Shown one piece after another: positions 11,500-24,061 of a stretch of DNA of 64,000 bases (positions are counted from its first letter, which is position 1; each line of letters starts with the position of its first letter). The notes below the pieces were generated by a model, which made no database searches, was not told the origin of the DNA, and saw only the letters and a program-made list of their open reading frames with translations. Source of the DNA: Nigrospora sphaerica (lineage: Eukaryota; Ascomycota; Sordariomycetes; Amphisphaeriales; Apiosporaceae). The stretch covers positions 1,604,501-1,668,500 of the forward strand of contig JAGVVL010000018.1 in assembly GCA_018287875.1 (NCBI GenBank). Reading direction: 5' to 3'. A program made the translations under genes and the position numbers.

Positions 11500-14400
11500 A
11501 TGGTATTGGAGTTCGCAATTGCGATGCTGCTCAGTTGGGAGAATGGTCTGGTATTGTTGAGGGAAAGAACATGCACATGCGAGCATGCCCAGATGGTGGG
11601 AGGAAGAACTCTCGAGCACCCGCCGCGCAGAGCCACGTTCGTTTCCCTGACGGCCCTTCGCAGGCTCGAAACGAGCCGGATTGGCTGACTCCAATATCTG
11701 AAAAGCCGACGTGGAACACACAACACATACCTCTCGCTTAGCAGAGCGCGATCGACATGCTAGGCTATTGGCTGGAGCCGACATCTGGAAAGTACATACT
11801 TAGAGAGAATGGGCGGCTGTGCAGTGGTGGCGGGGCGCACAGGCAGGTCTGGAGGCCCGGCGATTGGTCCAAGCCAATATCCTACATGATGACAGTCTAG
11901 TAGTACATGGTACGTAGTGCCGGCCGGACCAGGAGACACGGAAGTTTGCAGGGATATACTATTGATCGATTCCGGCATCCCAAAGGCACCCGGCACAGGC
12001 CAAACAACGAACTCGAGAGCTCGTAGGCTGGGACCAATATCTGAACAGACGTGTAAGAGGGTGACGTCTGCATACCCGCAAAGGAGCCTCATATTAGGCA
12101 CACGTGAGGCAGTTCTCCCTGTAGTATAAGCCAGGTACGATATCGGAAAGTTGCAGTATGCGCTTATACGGAGGTCAGTGGGTGTATATTCATCAACGAC
12201 TGGCAGTCCCTTCCAATACCAACCATCACCCACGCATTTGAGGAAAACACCCGACAGCGAACCCTGTCCATAACAGCGCATCAAAACCACCATCGGCACG
12301 GCACTTTTCCCCTTTTGTGTTTTCTTCCTTCACCTTGCCCAGTCATACGGACCGTTCACTGCAGCATTCTCCCCTTGCTCTTCGACCACCGCCAGTGGCC
12401 TTTCACCGCATTCCACGAACCAGCAATTCCTGTTCCCCGTTGCCTCTTGCCAATTCAAAGCAGGGAAGAAACCCCAAGCTGCATTTCAGCCCGAGCTGAG
12501 CCATTTACACCATCCAGGTTGCCTTCAAAGTGATCTCGTTGCACATCACGAACAATGGGATCCGCGGAAGCAACCATCGCCATTGTCGGTGTGTTTTTTC
12601 ACCTTGCCCCCGACGATTATTGTGGTCTGGAAATACCTGTCGCGAACAAGGGGCCGAAAGAGGAGTCAGCCCTTGCCCCCTGCCCTCGGGCCAGTCCATA
12701 TCACCGACTTGGTAACCGCACTCACCCTGCCCGCCTCAGAAAACATAGGGCCTCCCGAAACCTTGCCACGTTGCCCGCGCCCCGACCCGAGACCAGCCCA
12801 GAGCAACTCTCATGGCACAGCTATCTTCATTAGTGTACGGATCGGCTCGGACGGATCGTGGCGGCCTCACGCTCTGTGAGTGCCACTGGGCTGGAAGCGG
12901 GTATGCCATGCATGGCGGAGCGCGCAAGTGGGGTTAGAAGTGGAGGGAAGATATCGAGACATCATATGTTTACAAAGCTTTGTATATGTGCCGGCCGTAG
13001 TCGATACTGCGTAGAGCTAAACGAGATGCCGCCCTGGGGGGATTCCCCCATGTAGACTTCCATCATACTACCGAGTCATGGCTTCATTATGTTCACTAGC
13101 GTACGGTATGTATATCCGATCTTATTCAAGCTCTCTTGACTCAGGAAATCTCAAGTCGCCCTTGGGCTATTGTATGGCACTATGGAATGACCGTTGACGA
13201 AGGCGTGTTGCGGTGTTCAATATTGCCGATGTAAGCCTCATTCGGGACGGTGATTAACGTTCACACTTTGTTCCGAGGATGGAATAAACATGAACTTCAA
13301 AGCACTGACCATAGGGGATGGGTTTATTCGTCTTCCCCAGTGCGGGCGCAGTTTTAATATGGTATGGCAGTTGAGCCAAAACAGCAGTAGTGGCCGTGCC
13401 GAGAGCTACCACCAATAAACCACCGGAAAGTTGGGTATTTCTCGCCATGAGGGACATCGAGCTCAGTTTCCTCCGCCATTGGCCGCAGAAAAGGGTGTCC
13501 GATTACTGACAGGGTGGGAGAAGGGGAACGGAGGACGGGGATGAAGGCAGAAGACTTACAGGTAACGGACCTGGAGACGAAGATAGAGGGGGATGAGAGG
13601 ACGTGTTGAATGGCGAATAAGACTTCAAAAACCACAGAAGCGAAACGCACCGGCATGATCGCCCAACCGGCTTTACGACAGAAGGCGTAGAGGCGGGGTG
13701 GGTAGGGGAGTACGGGGAGGCCCGAGTGAGCCCTGCCTTTAACCAGCACGGCAAAAATTGCAACACAGAGGGTTAAGAACTGGGGTGTTCAAAAGGCGGC
13801 AGACAGGATCTGAATATGTACCACAGCTCAGCACATTCCATATACATTCGAGTAAAGTAGCGCGATGGTCCTGCCTACGAACGTCGAATAGACATCCCAA
13901 AAAGCAGCAGCATCTCTTGCCGTCCAGTCCACTCGAATACGCACGTCGAATTAGAGTTTTGATACGATGGGGAACGTGGAAAGACCTTGGAGCCAGTGAC
14001 CGTGCTTGCAAATTGACTAGCATGATTGGGCAAGGGAGCGTGTGACCAGCCACGAAAGTAAGCGTCAGATCCGGCTACTGGGGCCCTCCTCGGGGCCGGT
14101 AGCATTCGGTTCTTGATATATATATATATAGCATGGCGGATTTCTACACCGGTTGATCCACTTCAATATGGCGGCCCATGGTTTAAGACATGATGTACAC
14201 GAGACACCGCGGAATTCCCGCCACTGCCCGCGTGTCCGAACTCTGCGCCGTTGAGCCCCCTTTGGGCTATCACGTATAGGAGGCATTAGATACCCACAAA
14301 TATGTCCTGTCTACGCCGAGCACTCAATACAATAACCCGCTCACGCTGTTCGCGATTCATACGTAAGCATCTTGACGGCTGGGAAGGGAGTTCAGGATAG

Positions 14401-14675
14401 CTGTAGCATATCTGCAGATAGCATCGTTATATCTGCTGCGAAGTAGCTCCCTTTTTCCGCGCCTTCAAGTCCCAGCCCTTGACGTCTGCACAGGCGTGGG
14501 ACAAGACTTATCTGCTGACTTGCCTCCAAGCAGAACCCCATCCTGTCTTCATGAGAAGCGGCCCCGGCGTACTTCTCGGCCTTGCTGTGTACGGCCAATT
14601 CTTACCGCGGTGGGTCTCGGCTCCGCGCTGCCAGTCTTTTGCATTGGCTATGGCGTGCACGTGGCGTGTGCCCTT
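11500..14675. other. Intergenic spacer upstream of the Clr5-ankyrin gene, downstream of LSM7
   Basis: This stretch should contain the Clr5-ankyrin promoter (right of 11499) and the LSM7 3' end (left of 14676). One short minus-strand frame at 13457-13254 encodes 67 residues with a hydrophobic segment (GGLLVVALGTATTAVLAQL), but I cannot place it in a family or build a convincing gene around it. Other open frames look like chance. Confidence 0.5.
14116..14130 (+). repeat. AT dinucleotide microsatellite
   Basis: Short perfect AT repeat (15 nt) in the spacer between the Clr5-ankyrin gene and LSM7. Confidence 0.9.
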
Positions 14676-15147
14676 TCAATCCTCGGCGGCTTGGGCGAAG
14701 GGGTTTTCGATCTCCTCGCTGCCATCCACGGGACTGATGACGACCAGCAATGTGCCTCGTGCCACCACGAGGCCCAGGGAGCGCGTGCTCTCGTTTCCTT
14801 CGTCGTCTGCAATAGCGCGCGTCAGATGGGGTCCTCATGGTGGGGATCCGGCTCGACCTACCTCTAACCACCTCCTGCACCTCGTCCAACACCAGGTTCA
14901 TCAGGGCATCGTAGCCCTTGAGGGTGCCGGTGCACTCACGACCGCCGTTGAACTTGACCGTGATGCGCTTGTCCATGTACTTGCTCAAGTCCAGGATGTT
15001 CTCCTTCTTGGGGCGCTCGCGTTCCTGGCCGCCCTCGGCCGAGGCGCCTCCGCGGCCGCCTGGGCCGTGTCCGCCGCGGCCACCGCCCCTCCCGCGATAG
15101 CCTCCGCCGCCGCCGCGACCGCCGCGGTGTTGAGGTCTGTCGGCCAT
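14676..15147 (-). CDS. LSM7: LSM7, U6 snRNA-associated Sm-like protein
   Basis: Exons are 15147-14862 and 14806-14676, encoding 138 residues. The 55-bp intron has a GTAGGT donor, a CTGAC branch site and a TTGCAG acceptor and splits a GAC codon (phase 1). Residues 1-45 form a Gly/Arg-rich RGG-type tail. The Sm fold follows: KKENILDLSKYMDKRITV, FNGGRECTGTLKGYDALMN (Sm1), LVLDEVQEVVRDDEGN, and RSLGLVVARGTLLVVISP with DGSEEIENPF at the end (Sm2 and tail). The IENPFAQ ending is typical of Lsm7. In yeast and human, Lsm7 is a subunit of the Lsm1-7 ring (cytoplasmic mRNA decapping and decay) and the Lsm2-8 ring (U6 snRNA, splicing). Identification is firm. Confidence 0.95.
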
Positions 15148-18100
15148 GTTCCTGGGCGAAAAGGTTGTAGCCGTGTGTTGGGACGGGTGGGAAGGGTTGA
15201 TTTGGGTCAGGGATGCAGAGCCAATGGCGGCCAGATCGGGGCCAGAGAGGACAATGAAGACGGCCGGTAGTCAGGCAATTGCGCCTAGGTTTGGTAGCTT
15301 GGGCGGAAGCTGCAAGAGGCCCAAGAGGGGTTAGCGAGGGCGAGAAGCTGGACCCTGGACTGGCGTGGAAATTTCCTGCTCGGCCGCTCGGTCAGGCTGG
15401 GTGGCACGGGCGCAGGCGAGGAAAGAGCTGGGGGGGGGGGGGGCGGGTTGGTGTGCGTGTGTGCGCGTACGTGATGTGTGCGGGTGAGCGAGTGGGTGGG
15501 TGGTGGTGGGCTCAGGCTTACGGGAGGACAGGGAATGGCGGCGCGCGGCTGTGGATCAAGGCGCGTGCAGACGTACGAAAGAGGTACTTACCTGGTAGCT
15601 AGGTGTCTGCAGTGAGGTCGTGTGGTGGGTGGAAAGGACCGCCGGAGAACGGGCGGCGGACGGTTTCGGATGGCGAGCCTTCTTTGGTTCCGGGCGCAGA
15701 CAGTCAGTCAGTTAGGGTAATCAGTCCACGGTAGGGTAGGGCAGGTAGGAGGTAGGTAGGTCATGTAGGTACCTAGGACGGGCAGCTGGACGGACGGTAG
15801 GGGCTTCACCGGTGAGGAATTTCGCTTAAGAGACGCCTGCCTGTCTGGGCGATGACGATGCTGCTACGTGGGAGAGATGGTCCCACGGCCTGGTTGCTTT
15901 TTCGAACCTGGGCAAGTCGACCGATGTGGTGCGGGGCCGACGATGCGAGGCTGGCAGGACGTGGCCCAGCCAACGAGGCTGCGACGCGCCGCCATTGGTG
16001 CCGCTCACGCCCCGGGGGCCCGGCCACTGGTGGAGTGGGGGCACCTGCACACCTATAACGAAATGGAGCATGTACCTAAGGGTATGTAGGTAATCATCCA
16101 GCCTACGGGTTCCCGTACAGGGCTCTCTACCTAGGTCTCTCCATCCCATGTGACGGACACCGTGCAGCTCCTGGCTCGGCTTGTGTGGCTGCACGGCCAT
16201 CGGAATGCATGAGCCGGGAAGGGAGGTGCCCAGTCCGATCCCCCATGACCTGGGAGACGATCCAGCAAGCACCGACCACTGGGACACCATGCACGAGGCT
16301 GTTTGGGGCCCGCGTTCCGCTGCAGGATGCCCAGGAAAGCAGCAGGGAATCAGTCGATGGGGGGTGGGCTTTCGTCGGCGGTTGCTGGACCGGGGGAGGG
16401 GAAAGACATTACAGGCTGTCCCAGGCTCGCCCACGTCTGCCCAGGGCCCCGCCGCCGCCCATGGCATCCCATCTCATTCCGTCCGCCATCTCGTGTTGAC
16501 AGACCGTCATCACACTCTTCCCGTGCGGGCGAGGGGCGAGACATCCTCGCGGACGAACGAGCGCGGTATACAGTACACCACGATTATCCCAGACGTGGAC
16601 CCGTGTTGCCCCGTCCGGGTCCATGGCCCCATGATAGCCGGGCCATACGTTCCGGCTCTGTGCGGGTTTCCCGAGAACGAGGTCGGAGGACGCTCCGGCG
16701 ATGGAGAGTGGCCGCCCCAGGGACGGCCCAAATCCCCGCCTATATTGACGGCCGAGATACGCTGTGTTTGATATGGAAGCATGTCCCAGCGTCGGGCCTG
16801 CTTCCGTACTCTCAGCAGCCAATCACGGCTAAGCATGCGACCGTTCGGACTGCAGCCGGAGACCAATCACACGTCGCATTAGCAGCTGGCTCAGGGGAAA
16901 AATCGAGGGCCAAGTTGGGCAGGACGAGCAGACACCCAGGCCATCCTTGTTGGCACAAGAAGGAAACGGAGGCCCATGACGCTTTGCTCCATGTACACTC
17001 TCCCCGACTGCTTGCTGACAGACAGACAAAAGCAGAGGTGCAGCCGGGCAGCAGATAGCCATTGCCAAGGCCGCATACGATTAGATGACGACCAGCCTTG
17101 CGTGGGCCACGGCGGGTCCCGGACAGGCATGAGGAGGACGGGAGGCCAGAAGAGTGATGGAGATATGTAAGTAATTTAAAGTAGTTGGCGTTCGAGTGCA
17201 TTGATGTGCGCTTCCAGGTTGCCGGGTTGGTTTCAACTTTGGTTCTAGCTCCAGCTCCAGCTCCCGGAGAGAACAGGTGCTTTGTTATTGCTCTCTCCGA
17301 TTCCCGAGAGTGGGTGCTGGTTGATATGATGGGGCATAGGCCGGCTCCTACTACATTGTACCTAAAGGCTGATCTAAACGACGTGCTGAGGGCAGGTAGG
17401 TACCTCTTATCTCCAGCCTCCAACTACTAATACATGCATGTATGTACGTGCACAGATGGGGCAGGGCAGCGCATCAATTCTCTCGGTCCCTAACACTGGA
17501 TCTTCTTCACACCTAACCGTGAAGCAACCTACCTCCTTACCTTACCTACCGTTGTAGGTACCTGCATCCATCCTCCTCCACGTCGGGTGGAGACGCGCTG
17601 CCACGTTCCTCCAGTGCGGGCAGCTCCGTCTCTCTTTTGTTGCAGCAGCGGCACAGACGGGGACGCGGCAACGGACAATCAGCGATCCCTCTTTTGCATC
17701 CCATGCCAGACCGGTTGAATTCGAGCTTCCATGCCAAGATCCGACCCTGACGGATATCCTGATCCCGATCCTGCCCGTCGCTGGTGCCCCGGGAAGTGAT
17801 CAGTCGACTCGCGAGAGACGCTGGCCGAGTTGGCTCGTGCTCCCTGGCAACTAAGTGCCCTGGATGGAACCTCACAAACCACGCAACTCGACTCCCGTCG
17901 CGCGCGTCGCTGCCTCGGGCCAAGAGCGGCGACCCCATCCCTTGGGATCCCAGAGCAAACTCGGCGCGACAGAAGAAAAAGAAGCAGGGCCCTCCTCCTT
18001 CCCGCCTGCGCTGCCCGGTTGCCGGGGGGGGGGGTCGGGGGGTCGGGGCGAGAGCGCTCGCTCACACGCTCCGTATCTCCCAGGCCCTTCTTTCCTTAAT

Positions 18101-19111
18101 AAGTCACCTTCTCCCGCCGCCCGCCCGCCCGCCGCCGTCGCCCCTCCCGTCGTCCCTACCTAATAATCAGGAACCCTCAGCAGCTGGACTGGACTGCGAC
18201 GACTTCTCTCCATCCGCGCCGTACCCGCACTCCTCCCCGCGATCCCTCTGGCTTCCACAATAAGCGTCGGCTCCGACGTCACCTGGGGCGGATCCCTCCC
18301 CGACTTATTATTACCTCTTCAGTTTCCTTCCCTCCCAAGCCCCAAGCTCCCGCCCCCCCGCGAGGCGTTTGTCCCTCGTTTTCTTGTTCGCACCCTCGCT
18401 CCCACCCCCCGCGCCCGCGTTTGGACCGTTTCTTATCCTGGAGGAGGGCATAACCAAGCGAAGCTCGGACACAAACCTGGTCCTCTGTGCCTGGCAACGT
18501 CTTGGCACGCCGGCTCCCATATCAAATCACCTCGTCGCTGCTCGTCGCTGCCACCGCGTCTGCCGGCTGCGCCTTGGAGCACAGCGAGCGCCCTTTTGAA
18601 GGAGACGGTGGTTGCGGCGGCCGTTGCAAGCGCATACCCTCCTCGCCTGCCGCCTATCGAACCACTGATTTCCCGCCTTCACTTCGAACCGCCTTCTCCA
18701 GCTCCGTGGTCTTGCTCCTGTTCTTGTTCCTGCGTCTGCCCCGGCCTGCCCAGCTATCGCCACTGCCGGGTCATAGGCTCCTCCGCTCAAAACCCCCCTC
18801 CGCAACGGCACTGCCGGCTGCGCTCCACTCGGGCAGCACGATAACCGGATTGCTGAATTTCCGCACTACTGTCGTTGCTATCTTCGCCTCGTCCACCATC
18901 GTGACTGTCGGGCGGGCCGAATTGCCACCCTCCCGCCGTTGGCGAAGCATGCCGCCGGGCACCAAAGTAACCGCTCCCCTTTTTTAAAGAAAAAACAAGA
19001 ACATCCGAGGTCTAGCTCCGGCACGCGCCCACAGGCGCATAGGCGCACGCGCGCATACGCAAACGCAGCCCTCCTGCTTCGGCTCTACTCCCGCCCTCGT
19101 GGCCTGCCAGC
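15148..19111. other. Intergenic spacer between divergent LSM7 and the Zn2Cys6 gene
   Basis: Promoters of both divergent genes should lie here. The part 17900-19110 is strongly pyrimidine-rich on the plus strand, compatible with promoter and 5' leader of the zinc-cluster gene. TAGGTACCTA-like motifs occur around 15766, 17398 and 17556. Several overlapping open frames near 15826-16771 exist on both strands, which marks GC-driven chance frames. No gene is supported. Confidence 0.55.
15430..15443 (+). repeat. Poly-G run of 14
   Basis: Homopolymer of G about 285 bp upstream of the LSM7 start codon, followed by GT-rich low-complexity sequence. Confidence 0.85.
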
Positions 19112-21077
19112 ATGGCACATAACCCGGATGCTGAACCGCACAAAAGGAAGCGGAATGACGATGACAGCGGCCAAGCGAGCCATGCGGATCGCATCCCGCA
19201 GCCTCCGCCGCCCCCTACAGGTACGTGATGCGGCACCGGATGCGTATTGTCTGTAGAGGCTCTCGTTTCGCGCAGCGTTCCCCAAACCTTCATATACCTT
19301 CTCTGGCACCCGGCATGACGGCACCACTTTCTATATGATTTAATACGTGCTCGGTTCCGGTGACTGGCCACGTTTTCTAGCAGGGCCGCCCGGCATACTC
19401 GTCCCAGCGTGTGTAATCGTTGTGGTGGACCTCCTCAACCCCACACAAAAACAGCACCAGCTCGCGTACTAACGTTATACAAGGCAACCCGGTACCCATC
19501 AACTATCTCACTAAACATGCCACCAAACTCGACTTGATCCACGGCGATGCAGACACCTTTGCCGATGTTCTGGCTCTTATCAATAGTTACGAGGGTGCGT
19601 ATAGTCCGAGGAAACATCTGTTGGAGCAAAGAGCGTCCATCCGATGGCTGATTGTGGTCCCGCAGGAGTCCTAAACAGACATGAGAGTCTCGCCTCGGTG
19701 CTCGGGGCTAAACTCAACGGCCCCCGTATGCTGAAGGGCATAGACGGCTTCTTCGAGGGAACCATTAACACCAACCCTCCCCAGTCCATGTTTAGCCCCA
19801 ACACGGTGACTTGGCTCGACGTCGTGGAGTTCGCCAAGTCCAAACCCAACGACTTTGTCCTCTCGACGTTGCCGAATGGGACGCGTGGTTGCCAATTCCA
19901 CCTCAATGGATTTCAAGTAGAAATCATCGAGGATGACTGGCGTCTCATTGTGTCAGGCAGCATGGACGGCATGTGCCAGGCCGCCATGCAGCCCCTCGCC
20001 GAGGACGAGAAGATCGAACTGGCCACGCTTGAAATCCTGGATCAGCGGCTCCAAGTGCTCATCAAGAAAGCCGATGAGGTTGCCCGAAGAGCCCGCCAGC
20101 TGAATTACCACCTTAGCGGCCGTAGGGTGGCCATTGCCGGAAGGCATTCGCCGCAACAGTCATCCAACATGGTCCCAGGTTTCCAGGCCGTCAATCAGTT
20201 CGGCCGCTCAGCCGGGACGACAGCCGCCTACGATCTGCACGCGGACCTTATACGGCAATTTCAAGCCCTTCCCCAGCAGTCTTCCCTGCGGCTGTCCTCG
20301 GTGGGCTCAATCCCGCCCACGCCGATTACTTTGCCCACGGCGGTTTCGACACCCCGGACTTCGGTGCAGCAGCAAGTCATGGCGTCCAACGGCGACCGCC
20401 CTTCTCCCAGCCACCAGTCGGAGCCCGCACACCGGGATTCGGAGGACGAGCACAGGGCGCTCGTCACGGCTAGGATCGAGAGACTACCCAAGGGGGCAGC
20501 TATTGACCCCCCTTGCGACCGGTGCCGCCGGCTGAAAACGCCCTGTACGAAGCAACTCACGGCGTGTCAAGGCTGCACCAGGAAACATGCCAGGTGCACC
20601 TGGAAACAACTCTCCGAGGATGAGATCGCTTCACTGAAAGGGGAAAGCGGCGAGGGCAGTAATGCAAGCGATGAATATCGGGAGCCGGGCTTCAGCGGTC
20701 ACCGAAGCACTGGCTCGCAGTCCGACTATGGGGTTCCGCGGACGGATGCGGAACGCCTTGAGGAAAACGGGACAGGGCGGCCCACTTCGCGTATCGCAAT
20801 AAGCCGGCACACGGATGATATCTGGAGAAAGGGCCCCATCGCCGCCCCTCTTCGTCACGATGCAATGGAGATGGACGTGGACCCGCGCGATACACGAGGC
20901 TTGCCTCACGCAGTCGATACGGACGGCCACCGCGAAGATCGGCCGAGAGAGCACAGTCTGCTGAGCCACATGGCGTCGATGGCGTCGGCGGCCGTCGACG
21001 CGTCGACGGCCCCGCATGACAGCCCGCGGAGCCCTTCGTCGGGGTTGCGCCACCCCCTACAGTTGCGAGAATTGTGA
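19112..21077 (+). CDS. Putative Zn(II)2Cys6 zinc-cluster protein with internal cluster
   Basis: Exons are 19112-19220, 19484-19594 and 19666-21077, giving 543 residues. Intron 1 (263 bp) has a GTACGT donor, a perfect TACTAAC branch site and an ACAAG acceptor. Intron 2 (71 bp) runs from GTGCGT to CCCGCAG. Both are in phase 1, and splicing yields continuous sequence (INYLTKHATKL; LINSYEGVLNRHESL). Residues 4-20 are basic (HKRKR). A structured N-terminal region covers about 37-200, including DVVEFAKSKPNDFVLSTL and FQVEIIEDDWRLIVSGSM. A six-cysteine motif of the form C-x2-C-x6-C-x6-C-x2-C-x6-C lies at residues 357-384, beginning CDRCRRLKTPC. This is the fungal DNA-binding zinc cluster, though in most family members it is near the N-terminus. 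The C-terminal 150 residues are low-complexity. A nuclear regulator is likely; the target is unknown. I do not recognise the N-terminal region. Confidence 0.8.
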
Positions 21078-23873
21078 GGTTGAACGACGGATGGTGACAG
21101 CTGGCCTAGCGGCCGGGCATCGTGGTGTACATATGTTTTCGGTACTAGACCTGTCTTGGCGCTGTACATATCCATGATGGGCTGTTAGCGTCGCGGGAGT
21201 TCACGATTTGTTACGGGACTAAAACCACGGGAGGTGCCCGTTATTCATGGGTATACTATGTTGCGAGCAATTCGATAGTAATTGGTCAGTCCTCTCAGCC
21301 TGCCTGTCTGCTCACCTCTACCTTGGCCCCTTCAACTTTTCGTGGGAGAATTGCCATTGTCTGGCTCGCGCAGTCAGCCGTCCCATAATAGGATAGTGAA
21401 CGGCTCGGCCGAGGTTCAGTCGGGGACTGCGGCCGTACAAAGATTGTTTCAATATGTGGCAAGTTTCGACAGAAGTCACCGCCTCGGCAAGCCAGGTAGT
21501 TCATGTATCGTAACTCTAATATAGAAGAGCTCCCCGAGTGACAGTCGTCTGGCGGTGCCCCGGGCCCCCGATGCGGCGCAATAGCCGGCATAGCTACCTC
21601 CCGTGAGCCCATGCACTTGGAAACGCCGGACAGCGAGGCAGTCTCGTCCATCCCCACGAGAGTCATCTGTATAGAAACAGGGCACGCCGCGGCGATCCGG
21701 CGGCCAACCAGGAAAAGAGGGCTCCAAAGCAGCAACAGAGGCGGCCCGGCCCTTTAGGTTCCGGGCGCCTTTTTGGCGGGCACGCTGTGATGACGGGGAC
21801 GAGAAGTCCCCCGCCGAGCGTCCAAAGCGTCCCGCAGGCGGATAGAGCGGAGCCCCTCTTCGAGAGACAGCTCTTGCTCTCCTCGGTACCGGTCCGGGTT
21901 CTGGGTTTCGTCCCGCCTCCACGGTTCGGCGCGCCCGGCCGTCCTAGACATGCCGCAACCCATGGGCCGGACGAGCGACGAGGGGGGCCGAGGAGGGGGC
22001 GTCGACGGTGTTTTTCCGGGGAGCGCAGGGCTTCGGTGCGGAGGGTGGCACCCGCGGTAGGTCTCTGAAGGGGATAAGGCGGGACGACCGAAGGGTCGGA
22101 CGTCGGCGCGTTTGTTCGCTTTGCGGTCTCGCGATGGCAATATGCGGTGATATCCTCCGCTGCTCCTTGGCCCTTTCAACCCACCACGAACGGGACTCGC
22201 CCTTGAAGTTTTATGTAACAAACTCCCCCGGGGGCTTGTCCAACCCCGTTGGTTCGGATGCTGCCTGGTGTTCCCCTTTGTTGCTCACCGCGACCGCCTC
22301 GTCTTCTTTTACTTTGGTTCCGTATCGGGAGCTGGCATGACGTATAGGGCCGGTTTCGCCAAAGAACTTCGTAGCTCCAAGTAACCGACATCTGCCGAGT
22401 TGTACTGAGGTATTAGCTATGGTGGTCGTCGACCGGCCCCCCGCGATAGGACTTGGGGTTGCAGCAAAACTCCTAACGGGGTATGGCGTGCGGTCAGTAT
22501 GCACCCAACCTGGGGTGAGAGCAGAAAGTAGCACGGAGGGTAGGATATCCTTTGTCCAGGGAGCATCACACCAACGAAGCTGAGCGGGTTCCATCCGGCG
22601 AGAGGGTTTTTGTTGGTTTCATCGCGTAGCAAGCACTGCCGAAGTCTCGGGACTCCCTTGGCAGACTTCGGTTCGGATGACCAGGGACGGTTCTAAGCCG
22701 AGCCGTCGGTGACATTGCTGAACCCTTTGGATGAAAGAAAAACTGCCGTGGTGTAACTCCACCTCTTGAAGGCTTTCTTTGTCGCCCAGGCCATGTTGGT
22801 TTTCTCGCTTCACTTCCCCCAGACAACATATGGGACGAACCCAGCCTCTTCGCTTCAAGCAACCAAATCCGTTGGAATAGGGGCGTCTGGGTAGACTACG
22901 ACAGGAATTAGGGTATTTATGGACTGTAATACTATTATGGGGAAGGCACTGTTCTTCCCGCCAAAGCTCCCGATATATACGAACACCTTCATAACACGAC
23001 TCCCGAGAAACCAACACCAACAACCTTGACCACGCACAATGGCCCCCAAGCCCGGAACAATCATTGCCAGAATTGTATGCTTCCTGCGAGCCGCTGGCTT
23101 GGCCCTGAAAGGAAACCACCTGTATAAGCCATCGGCTCCATCAGAAAAGCCACTGGGACTCAATAGAGCCAAACACCTGCCCCTGCCGGGAACGAACGAA
23201 GAACATTATCTGGGCAAGTGCCCGAGCTGGAAGCAACGAGCATGATAAGGAATATCGTGGAAAGAGGCAGAGGCATGGGCAAAGGCGTACTTGGACCTTC
23301 GGCTCTCCTGTCAGGTATTTGGGATGGGCTTAACCCCTCATGACAAAGAACTGGAGCACAGTTTCGTTTCGCTACCGACTCTCTCACATTACGCCGCCCT
23401 TCCGGGCCTCTGCAGATTCACCCATGCAAGAAGTGGTGGACATTCTCATGGGGCACCACGGAGTGGTCGGGTCTTTTCCCCTGGCCGAGGCTGCCGATGA
23501 GCGTCTTTGGCAACGCCAGGAAGTCGCAACGCCTAGAGGGGCCGAAGGGGGTTCCTGTTCGACGAGTCGCCCGTGACCATGCACTTCTACCTATATCCAC
23601 GCATGTAGCCTTGGCCTCGCTGTACGATGAGAACAGTCGAGGCCGCAGATTTCAGAGCTAGGCTCCCGACTCGCAAGGCGAGCACACCGCCCGTACGTAT
23701 AGTAGCGGCATCAGCCTCGCCGATGGGGCATCTCGCGATGTGGCGACAGCCGGACACTGCCAAGTAGGGCGGTTCCTTAACTGGGAAGCATTGTGGCTAC
23801 TTGGACAGAACCCCCTTGACATCAGAGCCGGCTAACGGGTTTCGGCAGCAGCACGCGCGGCATAAATGACGAG

Positions 23874-23878
<5 letters not shown>

Positions 23879-23916
<38 letters not shown>
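23879..23916 (+). repeat. (GA)19 microsatellite
   Basis: Perfect GA dinucleotide repeat of 38 nt, in the gene-poor stretch. It creates artificial Arg/Glu or Ser/Leu open frames on the two strands. Confidence 0.95.
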
Positions 23917-23920
<4 letters not shown>

Positions 23921-24061
23921 GAGAGAAAAACGACAGAGACGGATAGCTCCGCCTCGGGCCCGACGTACCCACGAGGGCGGCGATCAGTGGGCGGCGAGAC
24001 GATCGGCCAAGGGACAACGCAGGCCAACCCTCTTTCCGGCCCCGGCTTTGCGGGTCACGCG

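Noticed and set aside
13305..13656. Two-exon gene joining the frame at 13656 to the hydrophobic frame at 13457
   Set aside because: The GTAAGT donor (13559) and CTGTCAG acceptor (13506) define a 54-bp intron that keeps the first frame instead of entering the hydrophobic one, so the join fails.
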